A DNA stretch of 64,000 nucleotides from the NCBI GenBank assembly GCA_963575745.1, contig CAUYUJ010020175.1, positions 1 through 64,000 on the forward strand. Reading direction: 5' to 3'. The notes beneath the pieces are model-generated. The model worked only from the letters and a program-made list of their open reading frames with translations. It was not told the DNA's origin and searched no databases. Below are positions 53,140-63,134 of the stretch, piece by piece (the stretch's first letter is position 1; every line of letters starts with the position of its first letter). Position numbers and translations under genes: made by a program. This stretch comes from Prorocentrum cordatum. Its lineage: Eukaryota > Sar > Dinophyceae > Prorocentrales > Prorocentraceae.

Positions 53140-53345
53140 CATTTTTTTCAAAATGTTGCTCTCGCCGAGGCGCGGGCCTCATTTTCGGGCCCCGCTCGTT
53201 CCGAATCGTGCTCCCGCTGCAGCGCTGGCCTCATTTCCGTGCTTCCGCTCGTTCCGAATCGTGCTCCCGCTGCAGCGCTGGCCTCATTTCCGCGCTTCCG
53301 CCCGTTTCGACTCGTGCTCCCGCTGCAGCGCTGGCGTCATTTCCC
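53140..53345 (+). repeat. 54-bp tandem array related to the 85-bp family
   Basis: Three to four units with a TTCCGAATCGTGCTCCCGCTGCAGCGCTGGCCTCATTTCC core. The first unit keeps TTTTCAAAATGTTGCTCTCGCC, nearly the 85-bp family core, which links the two arrays. Confidence 0.8.
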
Positions 53346-53349
53346 GTGC

Positions 53350-53370
53350 CATGCCACAGCACACGCGCAC

Positions 53371-53442
<72 letters not shown>

Positions 53443-53555
53443 CCACCACCACCACCAACCACCACCACACCACCACCACCACCACACACCACCACAACCA
53501 CCACACCACCACGCACACGCACGCACGCACGCACGCACGCACGCGCACCACCACC
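53350..53555. repeat. (CA)n, ACC and ACGC simple repeats
   Basis: CACGCACA run-in, (CA)n of about 65 bp (53,378-53,442), CCA/ACC triplets (53,443-53,510) and (GCAC)n (53,511-53,545). Confidence 0.95.
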
Positions 53556-53721
53556 CACTAGTCCGCGGATAGAGAAAATCAGCGCCATGGTAAGGGATGG
53601 GAGGGAGGGGTAGGACGTCAGATCTGACGCGCGCGCACCTAGCTTGTCGTCCACCCCTCCTCGTCCCCCCCTCCTCGCCCCTCCTCGTCCCCCCCTCCTC
53701 GTCCCCCCTCTCCTCGTGGGC

Positions 53722-53914
53722 GAACGCACGCATCCGTATCCACGGGCTCGCGGGCGGGGCCCCTGGCACGCGACCCCGCCCGCGGACACGGGGCGTTTTT
53801 GTTCGAGGAGGCCCCGCGATTGACGCGTCCGTGCGACCACGGATCCTCGGGGGCAGCGCCCCAGAATCCGGACCGCGAGGGCGTGGATAATGAAGCGTTC
53901 GCCGCTCGTGACCC
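53722..53914. repeat. 190-bp dispersed repeat, copy 2
   Basis: Collinear with 26,815-27,003 (see there). Upstream lies a CCCCTCCTCGTC 12-bp repeat (53,645-53,718). The stretch to 54,110 is unique, with no gene. Confidence 0.85.
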
Positions 53915-54108
53915 TCCCCCCCTCCCTCCTGCCCCTCCCGCCCTTCCCCGTCTCCTGCCCCGCCTCCTCCAGCGCGGGTTTCGGCCAGCGCCCCCCATCC
54001 CCGCCCCCCTTGTCCCCCGGGGCTTCGGCGGCTCCCCCCGACGGAGCTGCAGGACGAGGCGGAGGAAGACGAGGCGCTGCTCTCGACCACGCCCGCTCGA
54101 GGAGGCGG

Positions 54109-54111
<3 letters not shown>

Positions 54112-54164
<53 letters not shown>

Positions 54165-54266
54165 CGGCCACGGCGGCGGCGGTGGCGACGGCGAAGGCAG
54201 TGGTGATGGATATGGTGATGATGATGCTGATGATGATGATGCTGATGCTGATGCTGATGCTGATGC

Positions 54267-54301
<35 letters not shown>

Positions 54302-54510
54302 CTGATGCTGATGATGCGGATGATGATGATGATCATGATCATGATCATGGTGATGCTGATGATGATTATGATGGTGGTGGTAATGATGATGTTGTTGATG
54401 ATGACGCTGATGATGATGACGATGCTGGTGATGATAACAATTATGCTGCTGATGCTGCTGCTGCTGATGCTGCTGCTGCTGCTGATGATGATGATGATCA
54501 TCATCAAACA
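54112..54510. repeat. GAC then GAT/GCT triplet tract
   Basis: GAC/GGC triplets (54,112-54,190), then GAT triplets with GCT (54,205-54,510). This is the left neighbour of the minus-strand LINE; GAT triplets recur on its right side at 58,195. Confidence 0.95.
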
Positions 54511-57500
54511 ACATAAGAGGGCAAACCCTGTGATGATTCATAAATTCAGCATGCAGGAAAAGGAAGAGCTACTGGGGACCCCAGCGAAGCTCATGCCAAC
54601 CTCCCGAGAGGCCTTTGGCCAGGTCGCGATCGGCTCTATCGAGACTCTTGATCTGTTGCCAGGAGAGTTTAGGATATCCACCACTCTGGATTGCTCGGAA
54701 GCACACAGGGGCGCGGTGAGCGAGGTGATCAATTGCGGCAGCTCTCGACCTGTAGCGTTTGGAGCAAGCGGGGCAGGAGGGTCTTGAAACGTAATCACGG
54801 GCGGGATTACTGTACCCGTGGACCCTATGCTTGTGGGGGAGCAAGCCCCCAGAAGTGGCACAGCAGCGGCGCCTCTCAGCCGGGCAATCTGGACAGGCCC
54901 AAGGGGCTTGAGGGGGCGGCTCGTGAGATCTTGCATCAAAGTACTCGGGCACGCTAGCACGTGTGCGCATGCGCGTGCACTCTGGAAGCATGTGGGCGAG
55001 CGCTCGCTTGAAGGCAAGGGGGGAGCAGAAGAGGGAGAGCCAGGGACCAGGCTGTTTTCCTGGGTCGGGCAGGCTCTGGAGTTCCAGGCAAGCCTCACGC
55101 GCCCAGCGGAGGTCGGCCTGCAGCGCCGCAGCCGCCCGGGTGCCGGGCTGGCAGCGCAGAGCTTTCAGGAGGCTGGGACCAACAGCGAAAGAGGCCGCCG
55201 CAGTCTGCAACCGGCGCTGCAAGAGCAGGAGGTCCGTGGGGAGCTCCTGCAACTCCTTGAGCACCGAAGCGTCGGTGCCGTGCCCTGTGGGCTGATACCG
55301 GCAACGCCCTGCGAGCTGACGCAGGACGCGAAGGCGAGCAGCGTGCAGGCGGTGGACAGCGTCCTCAGACGGGTCGAGCCAGACCTCCGTGCCGGAGAGC
55401 AGCTTGGAGAAGCACAACGACTTGGCCAGCGACAGCCTCACAGATAAAGATACATCGTAGTTACCTTACACACGATGAGCCAATGCATAGTAAGCCTGCA
55501 GCGCCGAGCTCGCCTTCACCTTAGCGTCGTGCACGTAGGAGCCATTGACATGTATAGTAGTGCCAACGTGCTTGTACTTGGGCGAGATCATGATGCGGTG
55601 TTGGCCACAAAAGGTCGGAAGCATGAAGCACTTCTTGGCAGGAACATAAAGCGGAGCCTTGGCCTTGCGCGACCCTTTTCCAACCAAGGATAATGAGATC
55701 TCCGTCTTCCCAGGAGCAAGATTGCAAACCAGCCCACACTCTTGGAAAGAGGCAATAGTGATGGCGAGCATCTCCTTAGCTCTGATGATCAGCTTGCACG
55801 GGCAGGCGTCCGCAAGGAGCCAGACCACATCATCCACATAAGAGATATCACTAGCAACGACTGATACTGGATCAGGATGAAGCTCATCAGGCATAGGATC
55901 TGCATCAGCATCAAGCGCCCAGGGACAGCCAGAGCCACTGACATGAAATTCACGGAGAAGCTGGCGATCATGAGCACGACCTCTGGCAAGGGATAAGGCA
56001 TATTCATACATGATGTTGAATATCAACGCGCCAATTTTGCATCCTTGTCGAGCTCCTTTCGTAGTATGTACCACTGGAGAATCTTCAGAAATGGTATCTT
56101 TGGCAACTGAGATCCACGTATGAGTGTGAAGATCTCCAACCAAGGTGGATACCTCCAACGACGCACCAGCCGCCATGAGGAGGTTGCCATGCTTGGAGAG
56201 GATGGGCTGCACATGCTCGCATACCTGAGGTTGGAAACCGGCAGCGCTAAGGCGAGACTGAACTTCATCCACGGGGGTACTCGGGGAGATCATGGCAGTG
56301 TCGAAGGCAGCGGTCAGGTCAACGTACAGGTTGGCGAAGGACAACTTGTGGGACCGACAGTAATCGCCGAAGAGTACTGAGGTCAAGCAGGCAGAGGCAG
56401 TGCTGCGACCGCCCACTGCTCCACACTGGGTGTCATCGATGGCAGCGACATACGGATCGGTAAGCAGGTCCTTGAGGAAGCCACCATGGATCTTGCCAAT
56501 GTGCGACTGGATGAGGATGCCTCTGCTGTTCTTGGTGTCCGAGCAAGTTCCCTTGCGTTTCCAGACGTCCTGCATGCGGACCCCTTTCATCAGGAGGGGA
56601 GCCCGAGCATATGCCCTGGTGGCGTTGAGGACGGCCTGCATCATGAGGGCGGCGGGCTCGCCACCGGCCTTCCAAGTAGAGGCGCCGACGTTGTCAAGGC
56701 CGGTGGCCTTTTTCTCACTGGACTTCTGGATGGCGGTCTCCACATCAAGGAGGGGCAACGGTGGAAGAACTGGTGCATCATCAGGAGGAGCGGGTCGATG
56801 GTCAGCTGCACGCAATTGCCCAAAGGTAGTAAGCGACCCAGCAAGATGATCACACCAATGTTCTGTCCAGCGAGCATCAATAGCATCATGATCAGTAAGA
56901 AGAGTACCACTTTTATTTCGAATAGAGCGGTGAGGTCGATCATGGCCAGTGCGCAAGCGACGGGTGAGCGCGAAGAGGGCAGCAGGGTCATTACGCTCCG
57001 CGGCAGCCTCTGCCTCAGCTGCAATAGTGGTAGCCCGCGCATTGAAGTCGGCGGTGATGGCAGCGGAGACTGAGCTGCGGTGCGCACGCAGAGAGGCCAG
57101 TGCGCGTGCCTCTCTTCGACGAAGAGCAGGAAGCATAGCACAGTGAGCGCACCCCTTGAGAACCCATGGCATCTTGTCCGAAGCGACGCTGACCAAGTTT
57201 CCCAAATTCGTCGTAACATTTCCGGCCTGGTCATCTCCGCCTTCCACGGGCGCCTGCACCACCGAGTAGCACTGACAAATACGATGGGAGCTGCCTTTGG
57301 AAGAACGCCATAGTGCCCAACACCAGGCTGACCAGTACCGGGTAAGCAACTGCAAACGTAGAGCACGTCGGTGTCTGTGAAGATCAGCACGAAGAGGTGG
57401 TGTGGCCGTCGCAAGGGATACCGTGGTAGCGGAGGTCCATGGTTTCCGTGGACCATCATACGTAGCATCAATAGTGAAGAAGAGCTGCTGGCCTTGCCGC

Positions 57501-58194
57501 ATGCACTCCAGGACGCGATCATGAAGTTCATTTGGATCAGGGGGACCAGCAAGGGCCACCGCCAGGTGCTGCCAGAGGTACATCTGGAAGGCGAGCTGGC
57601 GCTCCGGATCTTGGATGAGAGTCTTGCTAACTCGAGAAGCTGGCTGCCGCGATGCAGGAGGGCGGCCACGTACTTTCGGGAAGAACTGGTAGGTGGCATA
57701 CACCACAACGTGATCAATGGCGTCCTTACCACTCATATGAATAGAAGGATCCGTGCCCGCTGCGATACAGGTACCCATCAATGAAGAAGCAGTGGCAACA
57801 TAATCAATGCGGCGGCCTGCAAGTAGATTTCGACCCCCGTACCATGTAAGCAGGATATCATCTGTGTCGACCGAGGAGACCGTGAAGGAAACCTCCTCCA
57901 TCACCTGGCGGAAGCGGTAGCCATTATCGTTCTCCTCGATGCTCGCAACCCGCGGAAGGGAGAAAGACTCAACGCAGCCCGTGGTGCCATTGGCATCAAT
58001 GGACAAGAAGGTGTACCGGTCAAGCGGGATGGCAAGCAGGACCTTGAGTAAGGAGGCCCAGAACTCTGTCTTCTCGTCCTCAGGCGAGTTGTTCACGGGA
58101 GCATGGCCGACGCGTGAAAGACACAGTGGGGCCATCAACCCGGACCTGTAGGAGCCGTGGGGAAAGAGCAGCAGGCTGAACACGAGCACCGTCG
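54511..58194 (-). mobile_element. 5'-truncated LINE (element 3) between GAT triplets
   Basis: About 3.7 kb on the minus strand: the C-terminal half of an EEP endonuclease, an RT and two C2H2-like fingers, with a short 3' end. GAT triplets lie on both sides in the same strand reading (54,205-54,510 and 58,195-58,358). The endonuclease starts abruptly inside its fold at the right-hand triplets, which is typical 5' truncation. It is well preserved: only one in-frame stop is seen. Confidence 0.85.
54569..58180 (-). pseudogene. EEP endonuclease (partial) plus RT plus C2H2 fingers, one in-frame stop
   Basis: From 58,180 the minus frame enters the endonuclease at about its middle: TFLSIDANGTTG with the Asp-x-Asn pair, RRIDYVATASS and AIDHVVVYA, the C-terminal Asp and His. 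A long linker follows (RSIRNKSGTLLTDHDAIDARW). The RT shows KKATGLDNVGAST, GILIQSHIGKIHGG, motif A LYVDLTAAFDTAM (near 56,310), motif B GARQGCKIGALIFN (near 56,035) and motif C SYVDDVVWLL (55,821-55,845), with both catalytic Asp kept. A TAA at 55,466-55,468 interrupts the frame; the same frame resumes with SLAKSLCFSKLLSGTEVWLD and ends at 54,569 after two C2H2-like fingers (CPDCP-x-HKHRVH and CPACSKRY-x-H). Upstream of 58,195 the frame is only triplet-encoded Ile/Pro and is not part of the protein. Confidence 0.85.
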
Positions 58195-58195
58195 A

Positions 58196-58230
<35 letters not shown>

Positions 58231-58232
58231 CA

Positions 58233-58295
<63 letters not shown>

Positions 58296-58296
58296 C

Positions 58297-58359
<63 letters not shown>

Positions 58360-58435
58360 GAGGAGGAGGAGGAGAAGGAGGAGGAGGAGGAGGAGGATGA
58401 ACAGTCGGAGGAGGAGGAGGAGGAACAGGAGGCTG
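58195..58435. repeat. GAT triplets then GGA triplets
   Basis: About 160 bp of almost pure GAT (58,195-58,358) followed by GGA (58,359-58,435). The Ile-rich minus-strand and Asp/Met-rich plus-strand frames here are repeat-derived. 58,436-58,846 is unique with no clear gene, although a weak coding trace before element 4 cannot be excluded. Confidence 0.95.
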
Positions 58436-58849
58436 CCTCCTGCTGAGCGCCCTGTTCCGTGAGAGATATCTCAAAGTGCTGAGCATCGGAAGTTTATGCA
58501 GGGCGCATGGGACGCAGCTTCAGTAGAGCACCTCTCCCCTCCTGTTCTCCTCGACTTACAAGAGCACGATGACAGTTGCAGACCAGCACGCACGAAACAC
58601 CATCACATTTAGACGTCAGAATAGTACTATAGCAAAGTGTATTATGCTACGGGGGATGGCTACTGTAAACCTGTATTCCCGCAGGGTTTGGGACTTGCTA
58701 TTATTCTTCGTCGTTCTCATCATCTATGTCGCACTCACTTTAGGCTTGGTCATCGTGAGCGGTCTGTCTCGCTTACTGACCCTGGTGGCTTCACCACGCT
58801 GCCCAACTCTCTCCACTGAGATTTTCCTCAGTCGGCAGCGAGGAAGGTG

Positions 58850-59724
58850 CGAGCTGAAAATGAAGCGATCCCCAACCCGATTCAGCAGTTGAAAGCAAGG
58901 CGGCGTGCAGCCAGGCAAAGAGCTCGTGACCAGCTTTGGGCTCCATTCGGGAAAACCATGGTCCTGGCAGGTGTCCGTGTCCATGGTAATCATCTTGCAG
59001 CTCGCTCCCCAAAAGGTATCCTGGATGCTCTTGCCGCGCACTGGGCTCCAGTATTTCGTGCCAAGCCTTTTCAGAGCCGCGCTGCTTCCTCTTTCCTGTG
59101 CCAGTTTAACATGGCCTTGTCCACGAATGTGATACCGCCACCCGCGCTTGGCCCTTTGCAAGCGGTACCGCAGCCGGCTGACGCACAGCGCTCCAGGGCT
59201 TGATCTTCTGCCGTGCAGTGCGTGGCAGCAGGCGTCGCAGAGTGCCGAGGTCCTCTTCCAGTGCTTCTGGTGGGTCTTGCGTGGCCAGCAGCTCTTGTGC
59301 GGGTTTAAACTTTCTGACGAGCGTCTTCATTCCGAAGGGCGAGGCGACAGGAGGTAGCTCAGGAGGAAGGATAGTGAGACATGCGAGGGATACGCGGTCC
59401 CCGTGACTGAAGGACTGCGACAGCAAGGTTTTGACTGGTTTCTGCATCCGAGGTTTGACCCATACCCTGACGCGATTCCCGGACGAGGCCCAGGATGGTT
59501 TCGTCTCTCGGAAGCAGCTTGGAAACAGTATCATCGAGATCGACGACCTGGCGCGTGTGTCTGCGGGGGTGGGCCTGCGCGGATGGCGGTGGGCTGCCCC
59601 GCCATGTGTCGACAGCAGCTGTGTGCGTGGAGGAGAAAAAAAAGGCGCGTGTGTACAGTATGCAGTCTACCCCGACGACGTCCCTCCCCAGTCTCCTGGC
59701 CTACAGTTTCGGACAGGCGCTTCC

Positions 59725-59767
<43 letters not shown>

Positions 59768-61030
59768 AAGAGGGGCTCTTCATGGCTTTCCGTCGCCCCC
59801 AACTTCCTCCATCTCTTCTCTGGTTTGCGGGGTTTGTATATCAGGACGTCGTCTGTGTAGGCTCGACCGGTGGGTTCACGAGCGTTCTCTTTCACATCCT
59901 TTGCGGAATCCTCCAAGGATGCCCCGCAAGCGGCTGCTTGTTCGCCTGGGACATGGACCCCTTCATGCGCCTCTTCCGCCAGCTGCTGGAGGATGCTGAT
60001 CGCGGAGTCTCTCGAGCGTGTGCCGACGATGTTGGTGCGGCGATCAAGTCCATAGAGAGCCTCCCATCTGTGGCCCAGGCTTCTGAGTCGGCCCAGGAGC
60101 TTACCCATATGTAGTTCCAAAATTCCATATGTAAACAGGTTCCCCTGGCGGGCTCAGTCTCACCAGAGCTCCAGCATGCCTACGAGGCTCGCGTGGCTCA
60201 GCTTGTCCCGTGCTCTCGTGCGTCGGCCTGTTGCAATTGCTGCCGAAGGGCTCGAGGCAGAAGGAGTACAGCATCCTCGCCTCGGTCTTCAGACTGCCCT
60301 TTTGTTGCTTCTGCCAGGACTCAGGGAGTAGCCTACCTCTTTGGGGTGGTCCAAAGGTGCCCAGTCTGTGGCATCTGAGTATGGCGCAAATTGTCCGAAG
60401 TAGCCTGTGCACCTTCGACTCGTGGGCGGCGGGTTTCGAGGAGCTCAGCCTGTGCTGAGGAGTTTTCGTTGGTCCGCTCCATCCGCGGATGCCCGTGGCC
60501 TGCATTTTCTTCGGGCCCCAGCACTCGCAACGGACCTCGACACGGAGTCGAAGGGCTACCCTAGGTTCCCAAGGCTCACATCGCATTTTCGCCATACAAT
60601 TCGTGTTGAGCAAGATGTCCAGCTGGCTCGTCCTCAACTTTCTCCTTCTGCCCTTTACCCTCAACGCATTGTCGATAGAGAAGCTCACCTCAAAGTCTAC
60701 CCTTGCAGTCTTCACGTCCTAAATGTTGTAAGCGTTTTGGACGTTGGTTTCTGGATACAGCTGCAGCGATTGCAGAAGTTCCACGGAATCAAGTGAAAGC
60801 CGTTCTCTGCTCCTTCCCTCCAGCCTGGTCCTTCACTGTTCTTACAACTTCAAGCGGTGGGTGGATCACGCCAACTCGTTTTCAGGAACAGAGCATGTGT
60901 ATTTTCGCTCGCGAATTCCCTCGCAGGTTCGCCCACACGTGGTGTTGCCCTTATTTCAGCAGGCATTTCACAATTACTGTCCAGCATGCCTTCCCATTCT
61001 GTCATATTGCCCGCTTCGGTCTTCCTAGCC
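58850..61030 (+). pseudogene. Decayed LINE reverse transcriptase (element 4)
   Basis: Domain order can be followed through changing frames. The pre-RT linker has KARRRAARQRARDQLWAPF and AHWAPVF (58,890-59,075). SAPGLDLLPCSAW is the GPDG-type finger turn (near 59,190). FIPKGEA lies near 59,330. DCDSKVLTGF and AQDGFVSRKQLGNSIIEID fall at 59,420-59,550. Motif B ILCGILQGCPASGCLFAWDM is near 59,905 and motif C RACADDVGAAI near 60,015, with ADD kept. A (CT)n tract (59,729-59,765) is inserted between motifs A and B. C-terminal linker fragments (60,210-60,460) and a GGWITPTRFQE...C...H-type end (60,850-60,960) complete it. At least six frame changes make it inactive. No endonuclease is visible upstream. 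Confidence 0.78.
59729..59765. repeat. (CT)n inside the element 4 RT
   Basis: Eighteen or so CT dinucleotides interrupt the RT coding region between motifs A and B. A 3' splice-like CCCAAG follows, but no matching intron start is evident. Confidence 0.9.
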
Positions 61031-61054
61031 CTTCCAGTCATTCCTTCCTTGTGT

Positions 61055-61192
61055 GCGTGCGTGTGTGTGTGTGTGTGTGTATGTGTGTGCGTGTGCGTGT
61101 GCGTGTGCGTGTGCGTGTGTGCGTGTGTGTGAGAGAGAGTGTGGGAGAGAGTCTGTGTGTGTGTGTGAGCTTGTGTGTGTGTGTGTGTTTGT
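61055..61192. repeat. (GT)n with GC and GAGA variants
   Basis: GT dinucleotides, GTGTGC hexamers and a GAGAGA island, directly after the end of element 4, where it may be tail-derived or independent. Confidence 0.92.
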
Positions 61193-61401
61193 GCGTGCAC
61201 GCCGCGTGCTTGCATGACGCTGTTCGTGCCATCCCCTCCCCTGTGCCTCTGTCGTCTCAGTCGTGTTTGACAGTGCTTCCGACAGCGAGGCTCCCGGTGG
61301 CTCGCCCCGCCACCGTTGCGGGCGGGTAGGTCCGCTTGTCGGGCTGCGTAAGGGGGATCTTCTCTGCGGGGTCCGCGCTCCGAGATGCCGTGGCCAGGGT
61401 C

Positions 61402-61455
61402 AGGGGAGGAGGAGGAGGAGGAGGAGGAGGAGGAGGAGGAGGAGGAGGAGGAGAC
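61402..61455. repeat. GGA triplets at the 3' end of element 5
   Basis: GGA on the + strand, so TCC on the minus strand, directly after the last coding residues of the minus-strand element 5. This again places a triplet microsatellite at a retroelement 3' end. Confidence 0.92.
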
Positions 61456-63030
61456 GGAGGAGGATTTGTTTTGAGCACGCAGGCTCCCGCGGCATGCTCA
61501 AAAAGCACGCTGAGCGTGTCAGATGACAGGGTGACTCCCTTCGCTTTCGGATGGAGGCCCTTGTCTATCTTGCTCCAAGCGTCTGGGTTATATTTCCTTT
61601 TCGTCTTGCCGCGGCATTGCTTGACAAGTTCAGCTAAACGATCCCCATTCGTGTACCTCTTGCACTTCAGACAAACAGCCACAAACGAACCGCTACTCGC
61701 GCCCAAGAGAATACACATGTGGTCTAAGTCCCCGAGATCTTGGACATTGACTTTCAGGGATCCAGGGCAAGCTCCAGGAGGGGGAATGTGGGCCGCGTCT
61801 TGGCGCGAAGTCCTCCGACACTCCTGCCAAATCAAAAAAACGCTGGTCGCCTTCTGGAGGCCCCATCCACTCCCAACGGTGTGGAACGGATGCAGCTCGA
61901 GACGAGGGCGGCAACGGGGGTGACCACTCAGCCTTGGACAGGTCCGTTCGTGGCCAGAGGGGGAGGAGAGCAGCGGCAAGCTTGCACACAGACTGAGAAA
62001 CTTTGACGTACGATTCTGCTGCGGACGCCTGCTCGTCTGACGGCCGCGGGTGGTTTTCGGCACCCAGCTTCGCAGCTCTATCTGCAGCGCCATTCCCGAG
62101 GCGACGGGGTATTTCTTCCTCGCCTATGTCAGGATCATCAGGAGACAAATGAGCTTTGACCTTTCCACACCCAAGGGCCCGCTTACCACCCAAAGAACGG
62201 CATTGCAAAACGGGACCAGCATACGGGCGCTCGGGTGAGAGCTGGTCGATCACTGGCAACGCGTGCATGCTAACAGCATTTCTGACAGTCTGGGTAAAAC
62301 GTCGACGGGCCGATAGCCAGTGCGCTGGCGATTGCACATGCAGTAAACTCTCCAGCCTGTGGGGTCAGGGGGCAGCTGCCCCAAACGGGGCCCCAAGCCA
62401 GGGCAAGCGTGTGGCCGCGCGGCCCTGGCATAGCTATCCCCCAACCCGCGCGGCTGGGGCCGCGCACACCTCTACGCGAGCACGAGCCATCCAGAAAAAC
62501 GTGGCCCCACACCTGCCTGGAGCCGTCTTGCGGCATCTCTAAACCTTCGGTTTCAAAACCTTCAGGGAGGAAACGGAATCGAGTGCCATCGTTAGAGTCG
62601 GAATTGTCGGCGATGGGGGGTGGGAACTCACATTCGGGGTGGTCGACGCAGCCTGCCATCATCGTCTCCATGGTTACGAATGATAGTGTTAACGAAGCCC
62701 TGGGGCACAATAGCCAACCTCTCCTCTTCCACCGCTGGGGAGCGCCAGCGCCCGTGGAAAATGGTGCCCCCTGGTGGTGGCAAAGAGGACACTCGTCAGC
62801 AATGTCGTGGCTGGCGGCGCGAGCTCGCGAGAGAGGCCAAACTCTTTGGTTGGCTAGGCACCTGATGGTTCCAGTCTGGCGAACTGAAAATTGTCTGTGT
62901 TGGCGTTTTACATGCATGGGCGAGGTATAGCCCAGGCGTAGGTGGATGCATGATGAGAGCTTGGACAGAGAAGGAACAGGGCGCGCCAGAGGCTTGTTCT
63001 GCAGCCTTCGGCCCAAGGTCCCGTTGAGTG
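61456..63030 (-). mobile_element. 3' fragment of a retroelement with RNase H (element 5)
   Basis: Minus-strand remnant holding, in order, the end of an RT, a CPLCH zinc module, an RNase H and a Cys-rich terminal domain. The RT core is missing. The 5' side is cut near 63,030, immediately before the LTR-type element, and the 3' side abuts GGA/TCC triplets. Confidence 0.72.
61470..63016 (-). pseudogene. RT C-terminal zinc module, RNase H and Cys-rich tail (element 5)
   Basis: The first part (63,016-62,270) has DECPLCHHQG, a zinc-binding phrase common before RNase H in protist retroelements, then the RNase H start VWGHVFLDGSCSRRG (first Asp), GEFTACAIASAL (Glu) and FYPDCQ (third Asp). A frame change near 62,280 leads to VKAHLSPDDPDIGEEEIP followed by RRLGNGAADRAAKLGA, which supplies the His, Asn and last Asp. 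All four catalytic positions are therefore present across two frames. Another shift near 61,880 leads to VAVCLKCKRYTNGDRLAELV, then KQCRGKTKRKYN and GLHPKAKG, a small Cys domain ending at the triplets near 61,460. Here RNase H follows the RT, the usual order. Inactive as it stands. Confidence 0.75.
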
Positions 63031-63066
63031 GAAAAGGCTTTCTTCAGTAAGCAACGTAGATTGCAA

Positions 63067-63080
63067 CATGGTAGCGGAGC
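63067..63080 (+). promoter_or_regulatory. LTR end and tRNA primer-binding site of a copia-like element
   Basis: CA at 63,067-63,068 is directly followed by TGGTAGCGGAGC (63,069-63,080). This is complementary, with one or two mismatches, to the 3' end of eukaryotic initiator tRNA-Met (ends ...CTCTGCTACCA in vertebrates), the usual primer of Ty1/copia elements. It lies 54 bp before the gag ATG, the expected layout LTR-CA|TGG-PBS-gag. The start of the LTR cannot be fixed; it must lie within a short span after element 5. Confidence 0.6.
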
Positions 63081-63134
63081 GAGGCTCCAGCTGATCCACG
63101 GCAGCAGAAGCGGCAGACGCGAGCAGGGTCAGAG

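Noticed and set aside
51555-53561. 668-codon + frame
   Set aside because: Leu/Ser/Pro triplet tracts, a degenerate 12-15-bp repeat and (CA)n translated through. Nothing in it resembles a domain.
58195-58486. N-terminal Ile- and Pro-rich extension of the element 3 polyprotein
   Set aside because: It is GAT and GGA triplet DNA read in frame. The endonuclease homology starts only after it.
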